Part shown: positions 20,401-27,389 of the stretch, piece by piece
How the letters are laid out: every line of letters starts with the position of its first letter
Numbering within the stretch: position 1 is the stretch's first letter
Source: an uncultured Draconibacterium sp.
Lineage (GTDB): Bacteria > Bacteroidota > Bacteroidia > Bacteroidales > Prolixibacteraceae
Direction: 5' to 3'
Assembly: GCF_963676815.1 (NCBI RefSeq)
Contig: NZ_OY781365.1
Coordinates: 1-64,000, forward strand
DNA: 64,000 nucleotides
Position numbers and translations under genes: made by a program
The notes under the pieces: model-generated
Databases searched by the model: none
The model's input: the letters and a program-made list of their open reading frames with translations, nothing else
Told to the model about the DNA's origin: nothing

Positions 20401-21696
20401 TCGATCCTTGATATAACGATAATCTTTTCCCTGGCTTAATGCTTTAGCCACTGCTTCAAAATCAAAGTCTCCTTTTCTCTGAAAAATTGGAAGAATTAGT
20501 TCCTTTTCGTCCTTGCCCAATGGTCTTAATCTCACATCGCTTTCGGCCTTAATCTTGATACGGTTTATTGATTCCCACATTCTAAACTTTTCAAATAAAG
20601 GATGTGAAATAGCAATTCGTTTTCGTTTCGTTTCCAACGGACATTTTGCGACCAAACCTTTTTGGCTTTTTAAAGGTCGTTGATAAAAAATGGCATTATG
20701 TAATTCGTTTCGTAAATCTCCTGTAATATTTTGCTTTTTACAGATATAATCAAATTCAGCTAAGTAATGCTTTTCCCTGTCAGTATATCTACCACGAATT
20801 CGTCCAATAATTCCATCTTCATTGTTTTTTGCATAAATGGAATAGAAATAACTCCCCATAGTCGGCTGACCACTTTCGTCTATTAATTGAGATAGTTCTT
20901 TAATTCCACCTTCAACTTTTCCCAAATTCTCCTTTTTATTGAATTCCTTTTGAATAAATTCTTTCAAATTATCAAAAGATGAATCTTTGGATAGAATTTT
21001 CTTTATTTTTTTACTGATACTGTCCGCTTTTTTATCTGATTTATATAAGTCATGGATAACAGTGAATGGCTGAAAAAAAGCGATACAGGAAGAGTGTTCT
21101 TCTAATAATTTACATACAGCAACTTTAAACTGTTCTATTTTATCATCAGTTTGTTCATCTTCACTATTACTCCAATAACCACGGCGTTGTGCAATATGAT
21201 AAAATGCACGACCAAGTTGTTGTTTTCCTAAAAGAGAATCCATTAAGCCATCTTTGGTCGCAGCCAAATAGCGTAAATAATAAGGTTGTTTAAGCTTCTC
21301 TGACTCTATATCACCGCCTCTTTTCCCAGTTCTTTGCCATTCAATAAATTCCAAATTATCACAAGGGTATATCTTTTTGTTTTTCCAACGGTTAAGCTCT
21401 CCTTCTTCAAAACTGGGACACAAACCGTGTTTTGATAAGATTTTTAAAGTCGCAATTTTACGCATACGAATTCTATCAATTCGTCTTCTTGCTCCACGAA
21501 ATCCTCTTCTTATTGCGGCTTTGGAACGTTCATTTCCTTCTGTCCCTTTTGGAAATATATAGCTTCCTTTACTGGGGATTAACTTAGCATCTTTTCCAAT
21601 TTTTTCTACAAACTTGTATTTGCCATCTTCCTTTTCCAAAACTCCCCATCCAATACTATTTGTACCAATATCTAAACCAAGCTTTTTTCTAGCCAT
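17452..21696 (-). CDS. cas9: CRISPR effector nuclease Cas9 (type II-C)
   Basis: 1414 aa. RuvC-I 'LGLDIGTNSIGWGV' with Asp9; Arg-rich bridge helix 'RGFRGARRRIDRIRMRK' about 64-80; alpha-helical REC lobe to about 740; RuvC-II 'VNIEMARE' with Glu762; HNH 'YDIEHTIPRSK' with Asp843 and His846 and the later 'LANANFNR'; RuvC-III 'HHCIDAITVAC' with Asp1043; C-terminal PAM-interacting region about 1150-1414. All catalytic residues are present, so both strands of target DNA should be cut. Large for II-C but usual for Bacteroidetes Cas9. No csn2 or cas4. The tracrRNA-1 promoter is squeezed between the cas9 ATG and the anti-repeat on the opposite strand. Confidence 0.97.
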   Translation of the reverse strand: MARKKLGLDIGTNSIGWGVLEKEDGKYKFVEKIGKDAKLIPSKGSYIFPKGTEGNERSKAAIRRGFRGARRRIDRIRMRKIATLKILSKHGLCPSFEEGELNRWKNKKIYPCDNLEFIEWQRTGKRGGDIESEKLKQPYYLRYLAATKDGLMDSLLGKQQLGRAFYHIAQRRGYWSNSEDEQTDDKIEQFKVAVCKLLEEHSSCIAFFQPFTVIHDLYKSDKKADSISKKIKKILSKDSSFDNLKEFIQKEFNKKENLGKVEGGIKELSQLIDESGQPTMGSYFYSIYAKNNEDGIIGRIRGRYTDREKHYLAEFDYICKKQNITGDLRNELHNAIFYQRPLKSQKGLVAKCPLETKRKRIAISHPLFEKFRMWESINRIKIKAESDVRLRPLGKDEKELILPIFQRKGDFDFEAVAKALSQGKDYRYIKDRNKQVAEVEFNFPMDKTFTGSPTIYMLRKVLGSEYYETTPFLNTSYQYEKGKTQVSIEDIWHCLFVDSFGKKDKKEARKEFVLKNLPPDVDANAFANIQLKKGYGSLSKSAIKKILPFLEYGELYSHAVFLANVSSVLGRQITEDEKQNVNTCIKSALEKHRKEKSTNGIVNNYIEKCKADNFSLGDDLNSIEAHSNGIKGELYSWFTEEEFNRMSDEEVERLEDSCWQKFNDAAKGKLPKHIEFISSQPIPVFIEKELTESFPNEEILIEKLYHPSAIETYPKVDKELGNPEISSIKNPVFNKAMYQIRRLVNTLIEEGMVDKDTEVNIEMAREINSASYRRALSLFQREQQQIRDWARHRIIECYNESENKIPTNEEITKYILYAEQNGFCLYTGETITPRKFFTEQRYDIEHTIPRSKINDNSLGNKTLANANFNRNYKKDILPANLDLIFESDVNGMVAIDKETILRNRDQWLRSYSVTNNGKQVNFNVTLETLKNDLKKFKKAAKAISDANSHDEIMTRFHYTKLKLDYLQEKYKRFDTEEITSKFTNANLVDTRIITKYARAYLNSYFKKVNVINGQITDTMRKIWGLQGEHEQKDRSNHIHHCIDAITVACVEKGTANRISAAYHIFEKDYFDGNESAKVYLPEPMDNFVPKMKELHKEVLIFHQQRDRIKPLLDEIKKDNPQKLDLRGPLNSQNPYGHRKDENGEYFFVQRQSISKIKEKDLKNILDKRIQERIKTLCDSTGKKVEKLVAENNGYLLLPEYQGINSKGKMTISAPMVIKKVRLKSSKTKLNPYKKIRKLDLSKKTGQEYKHDFYFDKEAGSNYEAKIYGSLIPDNPNGRSKFSNREYRLINHLNIVKDIFEKEPDVPFLFSLRRNEFFLAFDSHTDEIQWNDVRDLQCRLFRVGKFDENGNINLMRHNYALGDINKAIPASEDSLDKSEGVKLKRTPTTLRAIPTKVDVLGRIDIEYSKKFIEVG

Positions 21697-21697
21697 G

Positions 21698-21727
21698 TTG
21701 TTTATGTTTTATAAATCTTTATATTTG
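21698..21727 (+). promoter_or_regulatory. Promoter of tracrRNA-1
   Basis: TTG at 21698-21700, a 19-bp spacer and TATATTTG at 21720-21727 fit the Bacteroidetes -33/-7 consensus on the plus strand. Initiation about 6 bp downstream would begin the transcript right at the anti-repeat (21732). The -33 element starts one base after the divergent cas9 start codon. Confidence 0.7.
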
Positions 21728-21731
21728 TATC

Positions 21732-21824
21732 ACATCAAATCACAATAAGGTCCTTGTTCGCAAGTGAACCGTAGGATGTAAAATTAGAGCCTCATCAATT
21801 TTAAAAGTTGATGAGGTTCGTTGT
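21732..21824 (+). ncRNA. tracrRNA-like RNA 1 (next to cas9)
   Basis: Anti-repeat ACATCAAATCACAAT (21732-21746) matches the plus-strand repeat end at 13 of 15 positions; the other two are T for C, which still allows G-U pairing with the crRNA. Then comes AAGG and a nexus-like stem (GGTCCTTG / CAAG..ACC). A strong 9-bp terminator stem CCTCATCAA / TTGATGAGG (21790-21798 with 21808-21816) follows, then T-rich sequence with a run of eight T at about 21834-21842. It is transcribed away from cas9. Its 3' end runs into the relic cas9 start on the other strand. Confidence 0.78.
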
Positions 21825-21825
21825 T

Positions 21826-21900
21826 TTAATCACTTTTTTTTCCCACAACAGCCCATCCAACACTGTTTGTACCGAGGTCGAGTCCTAAAATTTTTGCCAT
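21826..21900 (-). pseudogene. Relic 5' end of a second cas9 (24 codons)
   Basis: On the minus strand an ATG opens a frame that reads MAKILGLDLGTNSVGWAVV then five more residues to a TAA at 21826-21828. This is an unmistakable Cas9 RuvC-I start with the catalytic Asp, but it is not a copy of the intact gene: residues differ (KILGLDLGTNSV against KKLGLDIGTNSI) and the DNA differs more. Everything after codon 24 is gone, replaced by tracrRNA-1. A minus-strand TATTTTTG element (21962-21969) may be its old promoter. Confidence 0.85.
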
Positions 21901-22017
21901 TTTGAAATGCGCTTTTACAGGTTATTATTAGAATTATGTTGTTAAATATAATAGATTCTGACAAAAATATCTTACATCAGCCTTGCTTTTATAAAGCATC
22001 TGTTCAAAAACATAGAA

Positions 22018-22109
22018 TTCAATTTTATATCTTATCACAATAAGGTCCCGAATTTTCGAGGACCGAAGGATATGAAATCCTGTACTCCTGCCTCGGTGGG
22101 AGTTTTTTT
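22018..22109 (+). ncRNA. tracrRNA-like RNA 2 (beyond the cas9 relic)
   Basis: Anti-repeat TTCAATTTTATATC then TTATCACAAT (22018-22041) aligns over 24 bases to the repeat; of five differences three are T for C (G-U compatible) and two are an AA/TT mismatch. AAGG follows. Hairpins: GGTCC / GGACC with CGAATTTTCG inside, AGGAT / ATCCT, and a terminator ACTCC / GGAGT with a run of seven T (22103-22109). It shares the core ATCACAATAAGGTCC with tracrRNA-1 but differs downstream, so it is a divergent relative and probably the partner of the lost cas9. Confidence 0.75.
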
Positions 22110-22123
22110 ATGCGTATATGTTC

Positions 22124-22138
22124 AGACCTTCAAGGTTT
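22124..22138. repeat. Half copy of ACCTTCAAGG palindrome
   Basis: AGACCTTCAAGGTTT, one arm of the palindrome found at 12485, 16259 and 17406, immediately after tracrRNA-2. It marks the right edge of the CRISPR-Cas locus. The other arm is missing. Confidence 0.7.
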
Positions 22139-22156
22139 AATTATTTAATACAAAAC

Positions 22157-22193
22157 AAAAAAGCGGAACCCAAATGAATGGATCCCGCTTTTT
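22157..22193 (-). terminator. Terminator of the gene at 22215-23987
   Basis: Stem AAAAAGCGG / CCGCTTTTT with an internal loop; read on the minus strand it lies 21 bp after the stop of the 590-aa gene and ends in a T-run. Confidence 0.65.
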
Positions 22194-22214
22194 CTATGAT
22201 TATTTTGAAAACAA

Positions 22215-23987
22215 TTACAATTCAACTTTCAGTGCTGAATATTTCTGAACAAGTTTTTCCAGTTCGATAATCACATCCTTTTTCTTTTCGCCAAAAAGGT
22301 TTTTGTAATATTCAATTCCTTCAAGCAGGTTGCTTTTAAATTTCACCAGGTTACGCTTTTCTTTCACGTCTTCGGTATTTTTCTGAAAGGCTTCCATACG
22401 CTCTTTAAAAATATCGAGATACATACTTAGCTCCTTCAAAAACATATGCGGACGATAACCTTTATCCAGCAAATTAATACGACCATAAATATGATCAACC
22501 ATTTCTTTCAGCGAAGAGATTTTTGAGAAATAGGCCAGGTTTGGTCCTGGACAAACGGTTACTTTTTCGTTTTCCTTCACAGCAATACCTTTCGATTGCA
22601 GCATCGAAATTCCAAGCCCGATACATAAACACTCCGGCTCCGTAATTTTATCGTAAGCATTTTTGTATTCTACCTCCGGTAAATTCATTTCCTCCAGTTC
22701 CTTCAACTTTTTGCTTTGATACTGGCGCGACGAAGTACAAATTGGCTTTTCAGTGTATTCCGTGTTATACCGCAAAAATCCTTTTGTACAGGGCATTCCG
22801 GCTTTTCCATCGGCAGCCATTGCCAAACGTAGTTTACTCATCGAAGCACCTTTAATACTGTTAAAAGGCACACCAAGCGGCGACAAACCACTGTAGTAAT
22901 AATCTTTTTCCTTGCCTTCGGCCAAAAGGTTCATTGTCTCAGTATCGATACTGATTACCTCTGGAACCAACATAAACGGTGAGCCCCAACCAACACTGTC
23001 TATGTTGTAATGATCGAGCAGCAAGTTATGTTCTTCTATATTTCCAACACCACCTTGTGCCGTTATTTTAATTTCCGGTTCTTCGGCAGGTTGCGAAATT
23101 TCTTTTTTATGAAGTGCTGTTTTATAAATCTCAACACAGGTATCGAATAACTTTTGGCGGTTCAGTCTGAATTCATCCAGAATTGGCCCAAACAAAACAC
23201 CGTTGGTTGGGAACGCGTGTCCTCCACAGTTTACTCCGGATTCGATGCGGTATTCTGAAACCCACAATCCTTTTGCAGCCAACATTTTGCCTTGCACGAG
23301 TGCCGATCGAAAATCGCTAACCTTCAGAATAATTTTCTTTTTAATCGATCCTTTAAAATCAGGAAAGAAGTCTTTAAAATTCTCGATGTAGCTGTACAAA
23401 CGCGGGCTCATTCCGGCAGAAAGTACCAACGACGAACTCAGGTTACTGTTGGCAAAACCACGCAGTGCCGCATGTGCATCGTTATACTCGATGGGAAGCT
23501 CTTCGCCATCCTTTTTGTTTACCTGGTCGAGCTTGGTCATAATGTTCACATCAATCGAGCCCACCGGCAACTTTTCGTTCACCCATTTCTTCAGCTCTTC
23601 CGAAACTGATTTCTTAAATCCAAGGTTGCTGAATTTGGCCTTCAACTCCGATGCCTCAGGAAGCATATCGTAATATTTCTCCAATTCGCCTCCAACATTC
23701 GACAAAGAATTTTTTAGGTTTTCAACCTTTTTATTCACCACTTCTTCCATCGTATTGAGGTACGATGTTATGCGTTTTGCCCTGTGATCGTCCACCTTTT
23801 TCGGGATGGCAGTAAACGGCAAATCAAACTTTTTACAGTAGAATTCGCGTATTGTTTCCATCAGTGAATCATCAACCAGCGAGATCACCGACGAGATTCC
23901 GAAAGGTGCAACATTTACAGGAGTGTCCATTGAATATCCTACACCCAAAACGGGTATATGGAAAGAATGTCCTTCAAATATTTTCAT
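22215..23987 (-). CDS. Large nitronate-monooxygenase-like TIM-barrel protein
   Basis: 590 aa, cytoplasmic. The start 'HIPVLGVGYSMDTPVNVAPF' recalls the first strand of FMN-dependent nitronate monooxygenases and FabK. 'SGVNCGGHAFPTNG' matches the EAGGHxG active-site loop (with Cys in place of Ala) and 'ITAQGGVGNIEEHN' looks like the phosphate-binding 'AxGGI' strand, followed by 'VGWGSPFML'. About 150 extra residues (roughly 60-160) and a C-terminal helical tail (about 500-590) are not part of the basic family. Three Cys-containing stretches (PCTKGF, PICTSS, ECLCIG) might bind metal. Flavin oxidoreductase is plausible; reaction unknown. Confidence 0.6.
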   Translation of the reverse strand: MKIFEGHSFHIPVLGVGYSMDTPVNVAPFGISSVISLVDDSLMETIREFYCKKFDLPFTAIPKKVDDHRAKRITSYLNTMEEVVNKKVENLKNSLSNVGGELEKYYDMLPEASELKAKFSNLGFKKSVSEELKKWVNEKLPVGSIDVNIMTKLDQVNKKDGEELPIEYNDAHAALRGFANSNLSSSLVLSAGMSPRLYSYIENFKDFFPDFKGSIKKKIILKVSDFRSALVQGKMLAAKGLWVSEYRIESGVNCGGHAFPTNGVLFGPILDEFRLNRQKLFDTCVEIYKTALHKKEISQPAEEPEIKITAQGGVGNIEEHNLLLDHYNIDSVGWGSPFMLVPEVISIDTETMNLLAEGKEKDYYYSGLSPLGVPFNSIKGASMSKLRLAMAADGKAGMPCTKGFLRYNTEYTEKPICTSSRQYQSKKLKELEEMNLPEVEYKNAYDKITEPECLCIGLGISMLQSKGIAVKENEKVTVCPGPNLAYFSKISSLKEMVDHIYGRINLLDKGYRPHMFLKELSMYLDIFKERMEAFQKNTEDVKEKRNLVKFKSNLLEGIEYYKNLFGEKKKDVIIELEKLVQKYSALKVEL

Positions 23988-24181
23988 GTACGTAAATTAT
24001 ATCAAACGGGGTTAAATACGCCCCGGTACTATTAAAAACAATTGGGCGCAAAGAAAGCAAGTTATTTTACATTTGCTTGCAACTATTGGTGCATTGGTAA
24101 AATTGTATGGATAATTTGACCTTAATTACCAAGTACCAATATCTGTTTCGAACCTTTTCGTCTATAATTCAATATTTAGAA

Positions 24182-24195
24182 TGACCAATCGGTCA
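24182..24195. promoter_or_regulatory. TetR operator 1
   Basis: TGACCAATCGGTCA, 5-bp perfect arms around AATC, about 90 bp before the TetR gene. It matches the second site at 24242-24255 in its TGACC half. Confidence 0.65.
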
Positions 24196-24212
24196 ATTAA
24201 TTCATTTTTTTC

Positions 24213-24256
24213 TTGGAAATTAAAATTACAAGCCTTACTTTTGACCGACCGTTCAA
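24213..24256 (+). promoter_or_regulatory. TetR promoter with overlapping operator 2
   Basis: TTG (24213-24215), 20 bp, TACTTTTG (24236-24243) form a Bacteroidetes promoter. TTGACCGACCGTTCAA (24241-24256) overlaps the -7 box and start point and resembles operator 1, so a bound TetR dimer would block initiation. Autoregulation of the operon is inferred. Confidence 0.7.
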
Positions 24257-24273
24257 TCAATAAATATTAAAAG

Positions 24274-24864
24274 ATGCCAAGAAGTCCGGAACAATTCGAC
24301 GATATCAGAAAACAGAAAAAACAATTGATCATGGAAACTGCACTGGAATTATTTGCAGAAAATGGGTACCATGCTACTTCAATAAGCCAGATTGCTACTA
24401 AGGCAAAAATATCTAAAGGACTAACCTACAATTATTTCAGCAGCAAAAAAGAGATTCTTGATGAGCTAATGGATCATGGTTTTAATGAAATTTACGACAA
24501 CCTGGACATTAATCATGATGGTGTGCTCACCAGCGAGGAGTTTATTTATTTTATCCATCAAAATTTTAAGCTACTTCGTGAAAATATGCAACACTGGAAA
24601 TTAATCTTTTCGCTGTTGCTACAACCACAAATCTCAGAAACTTTTGCCAAAACCTATGAAGAGAAAGCAGCTCCAATTTTCAATTTATTTTATGGATTTA
24701 TTAAAGACCAAGGAAGCAAAGAGCCGGAAAACGACCTGATGGCTATTTCCTCCTTATTAGAAGGCGCCTTTTTATATTGTGTTGCCGCTCCTGATGTTTT
24801 CCCGATGGAAAAATTGGAAGAGGTAGTCATATCCGCATCATTTAAAATCATTAAAAATCAATAA
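24274..24864 (+). CDS. TetR/AcrR family repressor
   Basis: 196 aa. N-terminal helix-turn-helix (about 14-60): 'IMETALELFAENGYHATSISQIATKAKISKGLTYNYFSSK' pattern in two parts, the classic TetR_N signature. The remaining helices form the ligand-binding/dimer domain, ending 'ISASFKIIKNQ'. Two TetR-type operators lie in its own promoter. It heads an operon with the LolA-like, ABC exporter, CAP and outer-membrane protein genes, so it probably controls that export system in response to an unknown small molecule or lipid. Residues about 67-78 read 'LDINHDGVLTSE', which by chance or not resembles a DxNxDG calcium loop. Confidence 0.9.
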   Translation: MPRSPEQFDDIRKQKKQLIMETALELFAENGYHATSISQIATKAKISKGLTYNYFSSKKEILDELMDHGFNEIYDNLDINHDGVLTSEEFIYFIHQNFKLLRENMQHWKLIFSLLLQPQISETFAKTYEEKAAPIFNLFYGFIKDQGSKEPENDLMAISSLLEGAFLYCVAAPDVFPMEKLEEVVISASFKIIKNQ

Positions 24865-24873
24865 TAACCAAAA

Positions 24874-25617
24874 ATGAAACACATACATCTAACACTAACT
24901 TTTATGCTATTGGGCCTGGCAGTATTTGCACAGGACATGACCGCGATAATAAAACAAGCCGATGAAAAATTCAGAGGTGAATCAAGTCGTGGCGAAATGA
25001 CTATGATTATTGAACGCCCGGGATGGAGCCGGACCGTTTCGATGAAAAACTGGACATTGGGAAATGATTATTCGCTCATCTATATTACTGCACCGGCCAA
25101 AGAAAAAGGCCAGGTCTTTCTGAAACGCGACAAGGAAATGTGGAACTGGGTGCCCAACATTGAACGGATGATAAAAATTCCGCCATCAATGATGATGCAG
25201 TCGTGGATGGGATCGGATTTCACGAATGACGACTTGGTGAAAGAGTCTCAAATGGCAAAAGACTATTCGAACAAACTGCTTGGCGAGGAAGAGGTTGATG
25301 GCTATTCGTGCTATAAAATTGAATTGATACCACACGAAGATGCGCCCGTTGTTTGGGGAAAAGTGATTATGTGGATTTCGAAAAAAGAACTGCACTGGCT
25401 TAAAGCTGAGTTTTACGACGAAGACGGTTACCTGGTAAACACCAAAATTCTGACTGATGTAAAAATGATGGACGACCGCGAAATGCCAACACGCCTGGAA
25501 ATGATTCCGGCCGATGAAGAAGGTAATAAAACGGTTATGATCTTTGATAAAATTGAGTTTGATGTTGATCTGAAAGAGAGCTTTTTCTCGCAGCAGAATA
25601 TGAAAAGAATCAGGTAA
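24874..25617 (+). CDS. LolA-like outer-membrane lipoprotein-sorting protein
   Basis: 247 aa with signal peptide (1-19, ending AVFAQ). Periplasmic half-barrel of the LolA-like family: 'RGESSRGEMTMIIERPGWSR' and 'FLKRDKEMWNWVPNIERMIKIP' are characteristic. Such proteins carry lipids or lipoproteins across the periplasm and often sit beside RND or ABC exporters. Nine bp after tetR, before the ABC exporter genes. A shuttle between exporter and outer membrane is inferred. Confidence 0.82.
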   Translation: MKHIHLTLTFMLLGLAVFAQDMTAIIKQADEKFRGESSRGEMTMIIERPGWSRTVSMKNWTLGNDYSLIYITAPAKEKGQVFLKRDKEMWNWVPNIERMIKIPPSMMMQSWMGSDFTNDDLVKESQMAKDYSNKLLGEEEVDGYSCYKIELIPHEDAPVVWGKVIMWISKKELHWLKAEFYDEDGYLVNTKILTDVKMMDDREMPTRLEMIPADEEGNKTVMIFDKIEFDVDLKESFFSQQNMKRIR

Positions 25618-25620
25618 CAA

Positions 25621-25657
25621 TGCTTAAATGCGAAAATGATTTAATGCTTTAATTTTA
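25621..25657. repeat. Dispersed GCATT/AATGC intergenic repeat
   Basis: AT-rich 'TGCTTAAATGCG...TTAATGCTTTAA' stretch, inverted relative to the copies at 26092-26132 and 28641-28680. Confidence 0.4.
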
Positions 25658-25679
25658 AGTCAACCAATAAAACAATACC

Positions 25680-26060
25680 ATGAACACAAAAGATAAATTT
25701 ATTGAAGAGCTAAAACAACGAACAAAGAAATTTGCTGTTGATATAATTCTATTCTGTGAAACGTTAAAGAATTGCAATGCTAGTACGGTAGTTACCTAGC
25801 AACTTATTAAATCAGCGACATCAACAGGAGCAAATTACCGGGCAGCTTGCCGGGGACGTTCCAAATCGGAATTCTTCAGTAAAGTTTGTATTGTGGTTGA
25901 AGAATCTGATGAATCAGTGTATTGGCTCGAAGTTATTGAAGAAGCAAACTTATCCAGTGATCCAAATGAATTGATTCGCCTGCTAAAAGAGGCAATCGAA
26001 ATTTCAAAAATTATGACAAAAGCAAAAGATACCACTTATAAAAACCTCAACGGCAAATAG
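25680..26060 (+). pseudogene. Four-helix-bundle protein gene with in-frame amber stop
   Basis: 127-codon frame from ATG at 25680 to TAG at 26058-26060, interrupted by one TAG at 25797-25799 (codon 40). After the stop the reading continues 'QLIKSATSTGANYRAACRG', then 'SKSEFFSKVCIVVEESDESV' and 'YWLEVIEEANL'. This is the four-helix-bundle family (the 23S rRNA intervening-sequence protein, TIGR02436). Family members usually read '..GKQLxRSATSxGANYRAA' at the break, so the stop replaces coding sequence. Inserted in the middle of the export operon. Single lesion, no frameshift: a recent pseudogene, or a sequencing error. Confidence 0.8.
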
Positions 26061-26091
26061 TATCATTAAGAATCAGGCGTCACAACAACCA

Positions 26092-26132
26092 ACATTTAAG
26101 CATTTATGCATTAACACATTAAAGCATTGAAG
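26092..26132. repeat. Dispersed GCATTAAAGCATT-type repeat
   Basis: 'AACATTTAAGCATTTATGCA' continuing into 'CATTAAAGCATTGAAG' directly in front of the permease ATG. The last part is shared almost exactly with 28666-28680, which precedes the ATPase gene. Confidence 0.5.
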
Positions 26133-27353
26133 ATGAAAACAAACATAAAACTAGCATGGCGCAACCTTTGGCGGAACAAACGCCGGACTATCATTGCCAT
26201 ATCATCGATTGTGTTCAGCGTACTATTGGCCTCATATATGCGGTCGATGCAGGAAGGTTCGTACGATAGCATGATCGATAATTCGGTTAAATTCTACACC
26301 GGTTATTTGCAGGTGCAGGATACTGCCTACTGGGACGAACGCACACTTGACAACAGTTTTGAAGTAAACTCGGAATTACAAAACAAGATTAAAAATATAA
26401 AAGATGTCACTTTGGTTTCCAACCGTCTGGAATCGTTTTCATTGGCTGCCGACCACATGAAAAGTAAACCGGCCATGGTAATGGGAATTGAGCCTGAAGC
26501 TGAAGACCAGATCACCAATCTTTCGAAAAAAATGCAGTCGGGTGACTTTATAAAATCGGGGGATAAAGAGGTGGTGATTAGCGGAGGCTTGGCTAAATAC
26601 CTGGAACTGGATGTTGGCGACACCTTGGTGATGATCTCACAGGGTTATCACGGAATTAGTGCAAGTGGTTTGTTCCCGATCAAAGGGATCATAAAACATC
26701 CCAATGCAGAGTTTAACAAGCGCCTAATTTACATGGACATTGAAACGGCCCGCGAGTTTTATTCCGCTTATGGGTTATCAACTTCGCTGGTTGTAATGAC
26801 CGATGATCACTACGCCGTTAATCACATCAAAAAAGAAATCGAGCAAATTTTGCCGGAACAGAACACCGTTATGACCTGGACAGAGATGACACCCGAACTG
26901 TTACAAATTATACAAAGCGACCGCGGCGGTGGAATAATCATGCTGGGAATTCTTTACCTGGTTATCGCATTTGGCATGTTCAGCGTTGTGATTATGATGG
27001 TGAAAGAACGTCAGCGCGAGTTTGGTGTTACACACGCCATCGGGATGCAAAAGCGCAAATTATCCTCACTGGTTTTTATCGAAACACTTTTCATCGGTTT
27101 TATTGGTTGTGCAGTAGGATTAATCATCAGCTACTTTTTCTGCCTGTACTTTTTCTACAACCCGATTCCTTTAACAGGCGACATGGCAAAAGCCACCGAA
27201 ATTTACGGTATGGAGCCATACATGTTTGTTTCAATGAAAGCCTCGCTCTTTTACAACCAAATGATTGTGGTTTTCCTCATTAGCCTGTTTATCGCAATTT
27301 TCCCGATGACCAACGTCAGTCGGTTAAAAATTACAAAGGCAATGCGCAGTTAA
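26133..27353 (+). CDS. ABC transporter permease, MacB/FtsX type (1)
   Basis: 406 aa from the ATG at 26133; the frame is open two codons earlier from a TTG, which is less likely. One N-terminal transmembrane helix after 'LAWRNLWRNKRRTI', a periplasmic MacB-type core (about 45-265) and three C-terminal membrane helices (about 270-400) with the FtsX hallmark 'KERQREFGVTHAIGMQKRKL'. Partner of the next permease and the ATPase; LolCDE- or MacB-like export of lipoproteins or lipids is likely, without drug-efflux evidence. Confidence 0.88.
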   Translation: MKTNIKLAWRNLWRNKRRTIIAISSIVFSVLLASYMRSMQEGSYDSMIDNSVKFYTGYLQVQDTAYWDERTLDNSFEVNSELQNKIKNIKDVTLVSNRLESFSLAADHMKSKPAMVMGIEPEAEDQITNLSKKMQSGDFIKSGDKEVVISGGLAKYLELDVGDTLVMISQGYHGISASGLFPIKGIIKHPNAEFNKRLIYMDIETAREFYSAYGLSTSLVVMTDDHYAVNHIKKEIEQILPEQNTVMTWTEMTPELLQIIQSDRGGGIIMLGILYLVIAFGMFSVVIMMVKERQREFGVTHAIGMQKRKLSSLVFIETLFIGFIGCAVGLIISYFFCLYFFYNPIPLTGDMAKATEIYGMEPYMFVSMKASLFYNQMIVVFLISLFIAIFPMTNVSRLKITKAMRS

Positions 27354-27389
27354 GGCTTACAACAATTATTCACAACAAAAACTAAAACG

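Larger units (their letters stand above)
21697..22214. other. 518-bp region upstream of cas9
   Basis: No complete protein gene. In order it holds: promoter and tracrRNA-1, the cas9 relic on the other strand, AT-rich leader of the relic, tracrRNA-2, a half copy of the ACCTTCAAGG palindrome (22124-22138) and a terminator hairpin (22157-22193). Confidence 0.8.
25618..26132. other. 515-bp gap in the exporter operon
   Basis: Contains only the amber-broken four-helix-bundle gene and two GCATT-type repeats, one at each side of it. This suggests that the gene arrived with its flanks as a unit between the LolA-like and ABC permease genes. Confidence 0.5.

Noticed and set aside
14953..21696. csn2 or cas4 (subtypes II-A, II-B)
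   Set aside because: The only extra gene is the 218-aa helical protein, which has no Csn2 P-loop-like or Cas4 Cys-cluster features.
24474..24512. EF-hand-like DINHDGVLTSEE in the TetR ligand domain
   Set aside because: Resembles a calcium loop by residues, but a lone loop in a helical TetR domain is more likely chance; mentioned only in the gene entry.
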